Source: Pseudomonadota bacterium
Lineage (GTDB): Bacteria; Desulfobacterota; Desulfobacteria; Desulfobacterales; JAHIVH01
DNA: 39,812 bases
NCBI GenBank assembly: GCA_018816735.1
Contig: JAHIVH010000048.1
Coordinates: forward strand, 1 to 39,812
Direction: 5' to 3'
This document shows, in pieces, positions 1 to 9,300 of the stretch. The notes beneath the pieces are model-generated. The model was not told where the DNA came from, did not search any database, and saw only the letters and a list, made by a program, of their open reading frames with translations. The translations under genes and the position numbers were made by a program. How positions within the stretch are numbered: position 1 is the stretch's first letter; every line of letters starts with the position of its first letter.

Positions 1-376
1 ATGCACTGCCATCCCACACGGACACCTGTACGTATCCCTTGTCGTTCCCGTCACCGCCGTCGTAGTTGAACCATTGCCAAAAGCGTAACTCTATTTGCTC
101 GTCGCCAGATATTGCTGGCAACTCAAAGACGGGACTGATCAGGCGACTGTCATCCTGCAATGGATAATTCCCATCCAACACAGTCCCAGCGCAATCCCCA
201 TCGCCATGACATGCGCCAGGACCGGCTGTAGGCACGCCAATTTCCCAAACACCGTTACTGACTGTCCAACCATCCCATTCGTCTGCATAAGTGTTGAATG
301 CAAACAGACATATCAATAGAAAATAAAACCAGATAATCCCCACTGATCTTTTCAATGCAGTTCTCTTTTTTTTCAT
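1..376 (-). CDS. Secreted protein, N-terminal fragment (C-terminus beyond window)
   Basis: Reading the minus strand from an ATG at 376 gives an open frame that leaves the window at base 1, so only about 125 N-terminal residues are visible. GGGGGAAG lies about 5 bases before the ATG. Residues 1-33 form a signal peptide: a basic start (MKKKRTALKR), a hydrophobic core around IIWFYFLLICLFAF, and a probable cleavage after TYA. The mature part contains GPGACHGDGDCAGT, then DSRLISPVFELP and LRFWQWFNYDGGDGNDKGYVQV. This resembles the jelly-roll (MAM-like) segments seen in immune-inhibitor-A-type and other large bacterial surface proteins. That resemblance is by eye; no enzyme motif is visible. It lies 355 bases downstream of a PEP-CTERM gene on the same strand. 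Confidence 0.75.
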   Translation of the reverse strand, partial: MKKKRTALKRSVGIIWFYFLLICLFAFNTYADEWDGWTVSNGVWEIGVPTAGPGACHGDGDCAGTVLDGNYPLQDDSRLISPVFELPAISGDEQIELRFWQWFNYDGGDGNDKGYVQVSVWDGSA

Positions 377-608
377 AACGGCTTCCCCCTATACCCGTAT
401 GATTAGAACTTTGGGCATTTGATTATTTATATAATTTTAAAGGTCTTATGCTAAATCGCGTGGTTTCTTATCAGCGAAATTTCCAGAATCAACGTCAAAA
501 AAAAAATTATTTTTTATCCGTTCTAAGGTGACTTGGAAGTTCACATCAATCCATGAAAAACAGTTCTCCCTATGTTCAAAAATACAACTTGAATAATTTA
601 TGAAGAAT

Positions 609-714
609 AGCCTAAGTCGGTTACATAGAAATATCGTTCACCATTACTTCCATTAAACGGCATGACAGCTTCAGCAGGATGAATTTTCCCATTCCTGCGT
701 AACCGGCTTTTTCA
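609..714 (-). other. Candidate structured RNA in a 355-base intergenic region
   Basis: The gap 377-731 has no convincing gene. It holds an inverted repeat: AAGTCGGTTAC at 614-624 pairs with GTAACCGGCTT at 699-709, one position being G-U as RNA. Directly abutting the inner end of that stem is a second hairpin, GCAGGA 674-679 with TCCTGC 693-698. A stem flush against another hairpin and closing a 74-base loop is what a folded leader RNA would look like. It sits about 240 bases upstream of the secreted-protein start at 376. I could not match it to a known riboswitch. A 33-codon frame without a start codon also runs through it (ending near 601), so a decayed coding fragment is the alternative. 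T-rich DNA follows at about 500-515. Confidence 0.35.
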
Positions 715-731
715 TGATTCTATGGTTCGAT

Positions 732-1337
732 TCATTTTTTTGGTCTGGCTCGAATGCCTGCAAGACTCAAAAAACCAATTGCCAGAAGGAGCATTGTTCC
801 AGGTTCCGGGACTGGCGAACCGGTTGTTTCATTTATTGTGATTCGGGTTGAAGCCAAAATATCAGCACCTGGCCAGTTAGATGAACCGTTCATCGATTTA
901 TCGTAATACATCAGGCCGTAAAACATACTGTCAAAAATACCGGTGATGCCAAGCTGATAGGCGCCCTGGGTATTTCCGGCTGTGAAGCTGAGTGTTGCCA
1001 GGAGAATGTCATTTTGCTGGATACCAAGAGGATCAGATGAAAGACCTGTTACATTCATGGTGTTCAAAGGGTCATTCATGTCCGTAAAAAGGCCACCCAC
1101 AACGGCACCGGTGTAAGTGGTTCCTGCATTTGCATCCACATCAAATCCAAAGGAAGTTAAAAAACTGTCAGCGTTGACAATTCCCTGGTTGAGCATGACG
1201 TCTACATCAAATGATTCTCCTGTTTGGATAAAGCTATCCAAAACCTCCAGCGTGACGAACGGCATGGCGTGGGCAGATAAAGTAAAAACGCATGACACAA
1301 TTACTGAAAAGAACAAGAACTTTAATTTGGTTACCAT
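732..1337 (-). CDS. PEP-CTERM sorting-domain protein
   Basis: A 201-residue exported protein. It has an N-terminal signal peptide (LKFLFFSVIVSCVFTLSAHA) and a C-terminal PEP-CTERM tripartite tail: the VPEPGT motif, a hydrophobic segment (MLLLAIGFLSLAGI) and a basic end (RARPKK). In the family this tail is recognised by an exosortase in the inner membrane and the protein is delivered to the surface or extracellular matrix; no exosortase is in this window. The middle contains VTLEVLDSFIQTGESFDVDV and later DILLATLSF, the strand pattern of cohesin-like domains common in PEP-CTERM proteins. AAGGAG lies about 7 bases before the ATG. The gene follows the PASTA/PKD gene on the same strand with a hairpin between them, so it may have its own promoter, although I could not place one. 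Confidence 0.9.
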   Translation of the reverse strand: MVTKLKFLFFSVIVSCVFTLSAHAMPFVTLEVLDSFIQTGESFDVDVMLNQGIVNADSFLTSFGFDVDANAGTTYTGAVVGGLFTDMNDPLNTMNVTGLSSDPLGIQQNDILLATLSFTAGNTQGAYQLGITGIFDSMFYGLMYYDKSMNGSSNWPGADILASTRITINETTGSPVPEPGTMLLLAIGFLSLAGIRARPKK

Positions 1338-1426
1338 TTTGATTCTCCTTCGTTAATCAATCCTTAAAATGGGTAGTGTTGTCTTACCCCTTGTTTGCAC
1401 ATAGTGTGTGATTGCAATATTATCAT

Positions 1427-1450
1427 CCCAGTGCCTGTTAAAACACTGGG
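1427..1450 (-). terminator. Hairpin after the PASTA/PKD gene
   Basis: CCCAGTG (1427-1433) pairs perfectly with CACTGGG (1444-1450) around a 10-base loop. It begins 12 bases beyond the stop of the upstream gene. On the minus strand it is followed by GATGATAATATT rather than a clean U-tract, so it may be a weak terminator or a 3'-end processing/stability hairpin. Confidence 0.5.
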
Positions 1451-1462
1451 ACAGTCTTGCTG

Positions 1463-3880
1463 TTATTTGCCTGAAACATAATTATTGTAGCAGGAAGACC
1501 AGATACGATAGTCGTTACCGGTTATACAGCCATCATGATCCAAATCCGCCAGTGCATTAAAACCCGATGTGTCCTCGCACTTGCGGAAAGACTCAAGCAG
1601 GGCATTCCTGTCATCCATATCCACATCGCAGTCACCATCAAGATCACCATCAGGAGGTACACATGGAATTTCTTTTGCATCGATGACAACCGTATCCGGC
1701 TCACTTTCCAGATGCCTGCTGTCTGTTACAATCAACTGAGCCACATAGGGCCCTGGAAGATCAGGCGTCAGACAAGGATCTACGGCAGTCGGGTCATCCA
1801 GTTCCGCGGTATGGCCCTCTGGCCCTGAAAGTATCGCCCAGCTGAAAGACAGATCATCCCCATCCGGGTCACTGCTGCCCATGCCATCCAGACATATCAC
1901 TGTGTTGACAGGTCCTGCCTTTGTTTCACCGGCATCGGCGATTGGTTTTGAATTTTTGGAACTGATGGTCACACCATCGGGTTCACTGTCAAGTTTACCG
2001 TCTGATACGACGAGAGTGGCTTTGTAGTCTCCCATTTGATCTGCAGTAAAACAGGGAGTCGGGCTGGATGGGTCATCCAGTGGGACGTTGCTTCCATCCG
2101 GTGCTGTGACTGTCCAGCTATAGGTAAAGCTATCGCCATTGGGATCAGAGGATTTTGTACCGTCAAGGCAGACAGTATCTCCCTGATCAACAGTAGCGTC
2201 ATCTCCTGCATCGGCCACCGGTTCGACATTTTCTTCGGTTGATATGGTGACATGATCTGTATCGCACGCCTCCTCAACATCACATACCTGTAACTGAATT
2301 ACATAGGTATCATACTGATCAATTGTCAGAATGGGATTGACAATCGTCGGATTATTTAAAATGGCAGTCGAACCTTCCGGTGAAATAATGGTCCATGAAT
2401 AGGTCAACGCCTCTTCATCCACATCCGTACTGCCGCTGGCATCCAGATGGATGTCGCCAAGGTCGACATCTGGTTGATCCAGTCCTGCATTGGCTGTGGG
2501 TGGATTGTTCAAACTGACGACAAAACTGACTGTTTCCGCCTCGCAGATGCCTGTCCCTGGCAGTGGTGTCTGGGAGAATACATATCCTTTTTTGCTTCCG
2601 GTAACCTCATATGATTCTGAATAAATCAAACTGGCATTGTTCACGGAAGCTTTTGCTTCATCTTCTGAGAGCCCGGCAAGGTCAGGAACCGTCGTCATCT
2701 GGCAGCCGGTTGAAACAATCAGCGTAATTGTTGAGCCGCATGACACAACTGTTCCGGGAACCGGATCCTGCGAAATCACCTCACCTTCAGGCACGGTGTC
2801 ACTGTATTGAGTCACAACCTGACAGACAAGGTCTATGCCATCCAGACTAGTGCAATCCGATAGTTCAGGAACGTCCTCTGTGCATGGACCGGATGACACC
2901 ACAAGGTCCACAGCCGAACCGCAGTTCACCGGCCCAGCCCCCGGCATCTGGCTGATCACATTTCCGGCAGCAACTATGGCACTTTGTTCATAAGTCACAT
3001 TACCAACTTGGAGACCTGCACCTTGAATATCTGTTTGTGCGTTTGCAAGTATTTTTCCGATCACATCCGGCGCAGCGGGTCTGCCGAAAGACAAGGTGAG
3101 AACGACCGTCGAGCCGCATGCCACTTCCGTCCCGACTGGCGGGTCGATACTGATCACTGCTCCTGCTGCAACCTCATTGCTGCACGCGGCTTGCACTTCA
3201 CACATAAGTCCGGCTCCCTCGATATCACTGCAACCTGAAGTTTCAGGTACCATACAGGGGCAGGGTCCGGTAGAAATATACGTAGTAATTGATTGCCCGC
3301 ACTCATATTCACCGGGTTCGGGGATTTGACGTATCACATGACCTGCAGAAAATTCATTGCTGCATTCTTCCAGCATCTCACCTGCATATTGAAACCCTGC
3401 ATCGAGAATGGCGCGTGCAGCTGCATCTTGAGCCAACCCCACGACATCCGGCAGTAAACAAGCGGCATCGAATCGTAAATTCAACTCAAGGACATTCATG
3501 ACGTCACCTAAAACCACAGGATTATCCACATATGGGTGATCATTGATATAAATCAGTATACCCTCCCCTTTTGCCGCAGTTAGGGAAGGGCAACCTTCCC
3601 CCACACTATTTTCATGGGGTATTGAAAAAGAGTACATATCGCCTGCCTCTGGATTGCTCCCCAGCGTGTAGCTCGCCAAAACCTCTCCTCCGGAATTGGT
3701 GACACTGATCTCCGCACCTGAGTCACCAGACAATGGCGTTGGAGAATCGTTCAGATAAACATATCCGTAATACGTCCAGCCTGCGCCACAACCGGCATGG
3801 AGCACAGGAGTATGATACACGATAACCAGCACACCGAATAGTACTGCAAACAATCTGGAAAATTTATTTAACACCATCAT
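1463..3880 (-). CDS. Secreted multidomain protein: five PASTA, three PKD, dockerin-like tail
   Basis: The longest frame starts at 3931, but that would overlap the preceding gene. GGAGG at 3886-3890 sits just before ATG-ATG at 3880, and a signal peptide (MMVLNKFSRLFAVLFGVLVI, cleavage after LHA) begins exactly there, giving 805 residues. After a Cys-containing beta domain (about 30-140) come five PASTA-type repeats (about 143-460) with starts such as LPDVVGL, VPETSGC, APDVIGK, VPELSDC and VPDLAGL. Three PKD domains follow (about 460-735; ANAG/ADAG starts, SSDPNGD and SSDPDGD turns). The end has two EF-hand-like dockerin loops (DLDGDCDVDMDD and DLDHDGCITGND). PASTA usually occurs on penicillin-binding proteins and Ser/Thr kinases; here there is no kinase or transpeptidase. 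The role is probably adhesion or matrix assembly (inference). It lies 38 bases downstream of the FnIII gene in the same operon. Confidence 0.88.
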   Translation of the reverse strand: MMVLNKFSRLFAVLFGVLVIVYHTPVLHAGCGAGWTYYGYVYLNDSPTPLSGDSGAEISVTNSGGEVLASYTLGSNPEAGDMYSFSIPHENSVGEGCPSLTAAKGEGILIYINDHPYVDNPVVLGDVMNVLELNLRFDAACLLPDVVGLAQDAAARAILDAGFQYAGEMLEECSNEFSAGHVIRQIPEPGEYECGQSITTYISTGPCPCMVPETSGCSDIEGAGLMCEVQAACSNEVAAGAVISIDPPVGTEVACGSTVVLTLSFGRPAAPDVIGKILANAQTDIQGAGLQVGNVTYEQSAIVAAGNVISQMPGAGPVNCGSAVDLVVSSGPCTEDVPELSDCTSLDGIDLVCQVVTQYSDTVPEGEVISQDPVPGTVVSCGSTITLIVSTGCQMTTVPDLAGLSEDEAKASVNNASLIYSESYEVTGSKKGYVFSQTPLPGTGICEAETVSFVVSLNNPPTANAGLDQPDVDLGDIHLDASGSTDVDEEALTYSWTIISPEGSTAILNNPTIVNPILTIDQYDTYVIQLQVCDVEEACDTDHVTISTEENVEPVADAGDDATVDQGDTVCLDGTKSSDPNGDSFTYSWTVTAPDGSNVPLDDPSSPTPCFTADQMGDYKATLVVSDGKLDSEPDGVTISSKNSKPIADAGETKAGPVNTVICLDGMGSSDPDGDDLSFSWAILSGPEGHTAELDDPTAVDPCLTPDLPGPYVAQLIVTDSRHLESEPDTVVIDAKEIPCVPPDGDLDGDCDVDMDDRNALLESFRKCEDTSGFNALADLDHDGCITGNDYRIWSSCYNNYVSGK

Positions 3881-3918
3881 TGCGCCTCCATTTCTATATA
3901 TTGATTTCATTTTAACAT

Positions 3919-5184
3919 TTACAATTGACAATTCTCAGAGACAAGGACCCAATAGGCTTTCCCTGGAATAACGACCTTCAGTTTTTTCAAAAATGAGGGG
4001 CTTGTCTTGTCCCAAAAAATCCAATTCCCTGTTGAATGGTCAATGGTCCAGATGGATATCAATTGATCATAAATAGGATCGATTGCTTTCAAAACATCTA
4101 TGGTTTCAATGGATCTGAACCCTATCAGATTGGGACCGGTAAAAAGGGGAATCGGCGCCTGGCTGAAATCGCCATTGACCAGCCATGATGCGTCAGCGTT
4201 CATCATCCCCCAATACCCTGTAAAGGGATGCAACTCCTTTAATTTCTTCAGGAAGGGCGGGCTTGTCTTGTCCCAGAATATCCACCGTGCTTCAGCAGCC
4301 TGATAAGCCCATACCGAATCGAACTCGTCGTACACAAGGCTGATGACCTCTTCCGTTTGGGTATCTGTCGGGTATAACTGGAATGAGACGAAATTGGACC
4401 CAACGTTAAGTCCAGAGGATGGTGTTTTGACTTCCGTGAGAGAATTATCTTGCGGTATATCGTGGTAGACAATTGAATTCCCCAGCATCCCCCGAAAATT
4501 AACAAGGGTCAGATTTTTCCCCTGAGTCAGATCTATATTGATGTTGTCGGTCCGGCTGAACATATTGTTAAGATCGATCAGTGCAGAAGGCGGATCGATA
4601 CCATCTCCGACAAAGGTGGTCATGGGATAGTCCCCTCCGTCTACCGTGGCGACAAGCAGGGTCCCTTCAGCAGGTGTAGAGCCGTCTTCCAGAAAGCAAT
4701 CCTTGATAATGACATCATTGCTGAAAGGAATTTCATCACTACCGCTCACCATCGACCGGACAGTTTGGGATTCTGTAGTCACAGAGATGAATGGACTGAC
4801 GTCAGGAAAATATGTTATAACTGACGCTGATTTAGACGTAGTGACTGTCCGAAAATAATAGGTCGTGTTAGGTTCAAGTCCCGTCACCCTGACTTTCATA
4901 ACACCATTGTCTTCAGCGGCAGTTCGAATCGCGGCGTCGCCTGAATCCACAGGATGAGCGGTAATCACTGTCCCTGCAACCGGAGAAGTTCCGGCTTCAT
5001 CATGATATACTTCAAGGTTTGCCGTGCTTGCTTCTGAAGATGCCCAGATTACGGAGAAAGACACGGTCGTGACATCCGTTACCATGACATTCTCAACATT
5101 CGCTAACAGTAGAGCAGGCGATATTAATACCAAATATAGGGCATAATATACATGCATTGTCTTAAGCCAATTAAGTATATTCAT
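3919..5184 (-). CDS. Secreted fibronectin-III protein with repeated C-terminal modules
   Basis: 421 residues. GGAGGTGA directly upstream of the ATG at 5184 is an almost ideal ribosome site. A signal peptide (about 1-29, YYALYLVLISPALLLA) is followed by an FnIII domain (about 30-138) with the typical VSFSVIWASSEASTANLEV and GLEPNTTYYFRTVT strands. The middle is uncharacterised. The last 150 residues hold two related modules. Each opens with a GxNxxxF core (VGSNFVSFQLYP and GPNLIGFRSIET) and closes with WIFWDKTSPxFLKKLK followed by a G-x-YW end. The same module type ends the 1773-residue protein across the intergenic region. No enzyme motif is visible. The gene is first of a two-gene unit with the PASTA/PKD gene and its leader carries the riboswitch at 5257-5343, so expression is probably tied to a cyclic dinucleotide. 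Confidence 0.85.
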   Translation of the reverse strand: MNILNWLKTMHVYYALYLVLISPALLLANVENVMVTDVTTVSFSVIWASSEASTANLEVYHDEAGTSPVAGTVITAHPVDSGDAAIRTAAEDNGVMKVRVTGLEPNTTYYFRTVTTSKSASVITYFPDVSPFISVTTESQTVRSMVSGSDEIPFSNDVIIKDCFLEDGSTPAEGTLLVATVDGGDYPMTTFVGDGIDPPSALIDLNNMFSRTDNINIDLTQGKNLTLVNFRGMLGNSIVYHDIPQDNSLTEVKTPSSGLNVGSNFVSFQLYPTDTQTEEVISLVYDEFDSVWAYQAAEARWIFWDKTSPPFLKKLKELHPFTGYWGMMNADASWLVNGDFSQAPIPLFTGPNLIGFRSIETIDVLKAIDPIYDQLISIWTIDHSTGNWIFWDKTSPSFLKKLKVVIPGKAYWVLVSENCQL

Positions 5185-5235
5185 TCATCACCTCCACTTA
5201 AAATTATAAAAATAAATAGCCTGGATACGCCCAAC

Positions 5236-5276
5236 AAAAAAAAGCCAGGTCACCCTATCATCAGGCAACCCGGCTT
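5236..5276 (-). terminator. Intrinsic terminator overlapping the riboswitch (expression platform)
   Basis: On the minus strand AAGCCGGGTTGCC pairs with GGGTGACCTGGCTT across an 8-base loop and is followed by eight U (5243-5236). Its 5' arm is the same sequence that forms the 3' strand of the aptamer (CCGGGTTGCC). The two folds therefore exclude each other, as in a transcription-controlling riboswitch. It ends 52 bases upstream of the coding start. Confidence 0.85.
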
Positions 5277-5343
5277 TCCTTGCGAAATTGGATCCGTGGT
5301 ATTCCGTCCCTGCTTTTCAACAGGTTTGGCTTTATCTGATCAT
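5257..5343 (-). promoter_or_regulatory. GEMM-I-like cyclic-dinucleotide riboswitch aptamer
   Basis: The core spans about 5264-5330. Reading the minus strand: GCCAAACC; a helix CCTG/CAGG extended by U-G and U-A pairs and capped by a GAAA tetraloop; GGGACGG; a second helix CGG-A-TCC with GGA-AAG-CCG; and a closing CCGGGTTGCC. ATCAG 5' and CTGAT 3' extend the basal stem. This is the order of elements in the GEMM-I class (Vibrio Vc2 type): the AAACC before helix 2, GNRA loop, GGGACG linker, and GGGTTGCC end. The linker after GGGACG reads GAATACC rather than the common CAAAGCC, so the aptamer is divergent. By hand alignment the ligand-pairing base equivalent to Vc2 G20 is G, which favours c-di-GMP over cGAMP, but this is not certain. 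Confidence 0.8.
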
Positions 5344-6286
5344 TTTTTAATGGCCTTGTAATAAGCCGGGTGATGGCAATTCTGCCGGCACCAATAAAAA
5401 ACCTAAAAATTTAGATAGTTACTTAAAAATACCCACAAATTGGTTGTCTGGAAATCCCGTTTACTGCATTGAGACAATTTTTATCTGCCCAATTTACAAA
5501 AGGTTTGCTTTCGTGAAAAGAAAATCACTACGGCTTGAATATAGTGTATTGCTTGTATATCTAATTGTTTACAAATTTATAATTTTTGAGTTTGGAAACG
5601 CACTTGCTTTCGCAGAATTAGTTTTACTAAAAACAAAGAAATACTCCCACGTCAAGCTTTTTGTTTGATAAAATTAATGTCATTGATCGACAGCTATAAT
5701 TATGAACCAGATCATTAACCTATATCACAATGGATAACTAAGTTTCAAAAATACAATGTATTATAGGTTATAGGCAAATTTAAAAGCGTAATCTATTATA
5801 ATTGTATTCAATTTCGATTTTTCCATTTTAATCATTCCAAATGACATCCGGGTTGGCAATCATGATCGATGCTTGCGAAATTTTGCGAATTACAAAGACA
5901 GATACCTATTGCTGATGGTGTCAATAAAAATTCCATCGACTGCGTTGCAGAAAACCTCATCAGCTCAGCATATTACATGTATGCCTTTGCATATATAGAT
6001 ATCGCTATCCTATATAAAAATCTGTTTGACTATCCATCCCTATACTATTTTTGATCATTTTACTAAAAAGATGCTTGAAATTGTTTTCAAGCTATGCTCA
6101 ATATCTGTCCAAATACCCATGTGTGCCCGGAACGGGAAAACCATACCAACAAGCATAAGGTCAAACAAAAACAATTTTGCTATCCATATAACCCGAATCC
6201 TTACGGAAACGGCATCGACTTTAAAAAAAATAATTGATGGTTTGGGGGAGCTTTCGTCTCTTCACCAAAAACGAAAAAAACCTAAC
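5344..6286. other. Long AT-rich intergenic region between divergent surface-protein genes
   Basis: About 940 bases separate the riboswitch from the hairpin before the giant gene. Open frames here are short, AT-driven and lack ribosome sites and family resemblance. The region must carry the minus-strand promoter for the riboswitch leader and probably the plus-strand promoter for the giant gene. I could not place either confidently, and I see no sigma-54 box with correct spacing. Confidence 0.5.
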
Positions 6287-6312
6287 GCCAATAGTGCAAA
6301 ATACCTATTGGC
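6287..6312 (+). promoter_or_regulatory. Leader hairpin upstream of the giant protease-vWA gene
   Basis: GCCAATAG (6287-6294) and CTATTGGC (6305-6312) form a perfect 8-bp stem with a 10-base loop. It ends 25 bases before the chosen ATG at 6338 and is followed by ACATGC and five T. It looks like a weak attenuator or an mRNA-stabilising hairpin; no aptamer was recognised upstream. Confidence 0.45.
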
Positions 6313-6337
6313 ACATGCTTTTTCATGGGAGGTCATC

Positions 6338-9300
6338 ATGTCAATATTATTTTTTCAATACAGAAAGTTATTTTTCTCCTGTTCACTATGCCTGATTTTA
6401 ATTATTTTCATTATCTCCACGCCTGGAAAGATTTTCGCCGCAAGCAATCCCGGTTATCTTGATGCCAGTATTGATAATATTGCGGCCGGGTCCAACACAT
6501 ATCGATTCTGGTATTCAGAAGACTGCAACACAGGTTTGAATTGTGAGTGTGACATTTTCGATGATACGGATACCAATGGAGACGGCATTGATGATGCAGA
6601 TTCAGACAATGACTGTATGGTATCCACTGACAGCAATTCCGACGGCATCTTCGATACCGGGCCGGACAATGATGGAGATGGTATCCTCGATGTGGTCGAT
6701 GTGGATTGGGTTGCCGGGGGAGCAGGTGTTGTGGAAAGCGTACCCTTCTCTGTTCAGAGGACACTGGACCGATATGAAAATGACTGGAACCTGAAGGCAC
6801 CCAAATGGAATACCACTACCAACCGGAACATCTATATTTATAACATCCCTTATCTGGGTGTGGCCTATCGAAACGGCAGCGGCGTTGAACTCGATACGGA
6901 CTGGATGTTGTCCCAGGGGCCAGAGCCCAGGGGAACAGTGCTGCACGAACTATGGCATATGACCCAATATAAATACCAGGTCAGTGCTGGTGGGTGGCTG
7001 ATGGACGGTCAGGCCAGGATGCTCCAGGACAAGGTGTTCGATGATCTCGATAACCGGGTGGGCTCCCGGTATCACAACTCGGTGAGCAGCTATCTGGGGA
7101 ACACCACATGGGCAACCAAAGAGGATCGGGATAATGATAATGTCCCCGAATTCGATCAGGCCACGGGACTTCTTGGTGCGACATACAATGCCTCGCTTTG
7201 GTGGACGTATCTGGCGGATCAGGCTGGGACACAATATGGCGGCACTGCCGGTGATGGCATGGATTTTCTGATCGATGTCCTGAAGGCGGCAGATGACGAT
7301 GGCCGTCAGGGGAAAGATGCAGTCAATCATCTGCTACACACCCGCATTGACCAGGGATTTGATGACACCTTCTGGGATTTCACCGTGGCCAACTATGCCA
7401 AAAATTTTGACTTGTCTATGCTCCATCATGATTATCTCGGCGGACGTGACCCTGAGACTGTATTGAAGTACAGTGATGAAAATCGAACAGCCCCGGATAT
7501 ACTGATTTATGGTGACCAATATACGGATGCGATTACTGGGGTAACGCGCGGTGTTGAGCGATCAACGTTTAATGTATCGGCATTGATTACCGGTGTAAAC
7601 GGGCGGGTCAATGGCATGAGCACCGCCATCAGCAATCCGGATGCCATGTCCGCCTACGGCGCAAATTATTATGAAGGCATGATCGACAGTGACAAATGCA
7701 TGCTGGGATACTTTCGTGTGATCGGCGATGACAATGCCCGGTTCATGTTCAGCTGGCTTCTGGTAAAGGAAGATTCCAACGGTGACGGCGACGAGGAAGT
7801 CGTCTCTTTGCTGCGAACTGAAGGCAAGGCGTTCGCCAGAGCGGTCTGGAATCCCCAGGGAACTGCCGGTATCTATACACGGATGGTGGGAATTATCGCG
7901 ACCGGCGAAAATCCTTATGGTTATGACTGGGAAATGGGGTGCACGGAACCTGAGATTCAAATCGTCAATCCACGAAAGGAAAACCCTGCCTATGTGGGTG
8001 CTCCTGACGAACCGGGCCGCTTTTTGTTATGGCTCCGGGTGACCGGTGCAACCGGTACGAGCACCTATGTTGCAGGCCTTGAATGGAACCGTGATTTTTC
8101 GGTCAATGTGGGGGGCGCTCTCTGTGATGTATTAAACGGCGGTTATGTTCAGGATCAATACTGGCTGGTCGTCCAGGCACCGGAAATCCCGAGTGCATCC
8201 ATTGGAGATAAATTCGCTGTCCGGGTAGAATTGGGTCCTATGGGCAGTGGGATTGTGGATATAGAGGAAGAGGCGGTCATTTATGATATTCATGCCAGTG
8301 ACCAAATACTCGTCATTGACCGGAGCGGAAGCATGGGGGATTATGCCAAGCTGGAATCCGCGAAAACCGCTGCCCGTCTGTTCACGGATGTGAAGCAGAA
8401 ATTTGACCAGTTGGGTGTGGTGAGCTTTACCAATGATGCAAACGAGGAATATCCGTTAACGCTGATACCGGATCAGGATGATCACGCAGGCATTCGTGCA
8501 GATGCACAGGAAAGAATCGATGATATTACGGACGCCAACAGGACTTCCGTTGGAGATGGTTTGAAAAAGGGACAGGATATGCTTGATGCCGATGGCGACC
8601 CGGATCATCAGTGGGTTATGGTATTGCTCAGCGACGGTATGGAAAATGAACCGGTTTACTGGAACGATGTTCAATCCGATATCGTCAATGCCGGCACAAA
8701 AGTGCATGCCATCGCACTGGGTCAGGATGCAGATGAAGAATTGATGCGCGAGATTGCGGAAACCACTTGCGGTGATGTGTGGGTCGATGAATGCTATAAT
8801 TTTATCGAGGAAAGTGGAACCGCTGACCGGAGCGATACGGCAAAAGCGCTTTCATCCGGGAGTCTCAGTCTTCCCAATGCATTGGCTGACATCTACCGGC
8901 GGACAGAAGAGTCGATTGCCGGGCACCAGCGTTTGTGGCAGAACAGCGGCAGTCTTTCCGCCAGACAGACTTTTGATATTGAAATCAACGAAGACGGTGT
9001 GCGCGACGCCTTTTTCAGCTTTAACTGGAGTGATAAAAACACACCGATGGATGTGAGTATCAGCGGTCCGTCAGGTGTATCTTTTATAAAGTTGACCGAC
9101 AAAAAAACACACATGGTGTTTTATGCGAAAACCGTGTTACCGGGTGTATATCGTATCACCATGAAACCTTTGGCTGGCACCGTGGAATGGGTCGGAAGTC
9201 TTTCCGGGCGGTTGGTTTATGGAACGGAACTCTATGCATTTATAGATAATACCCGAATTCAGCGTCTTCCCGGCCTGCCGGTAGGTCTTCAGGCCATGCT

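Noticed and set aside
95..319. Plus-strand 74-codon frame at the window start
   Set aside because: It is the reverse of the minus-strand secreted protein, which has a signal peptide, ribosome site and continuous frame to the window edge.
1416..1436. Sigma-54-like sequence on the minus strand (TGGGATGATAATATTGCA) before the first PEP-CTERM gene
   Set aside because: GG and GC are 11 bases apart instead of 10, and it overlaps the hairpin after the upstream gene.
3881..3931. Upstream in-frame start of the PASTA/PKD gene
   Set aside because: It overlaps the preceding gene and precedes the GGAGG site; the signal peptide starts at the ATG at 3880.
5444..6054. Short plus-strand frames in the long intergenic region
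   Set aside because: AT-driven, no ribosome sites, no domain likeness.
6026..6337. N-terminal extension of the giant protein frame (104 extra codons)
   Set aside because: No ribosome site at 6026, and the segment is not protein-like; GGGAGGT and a clear signal peptide place the start at 6338.
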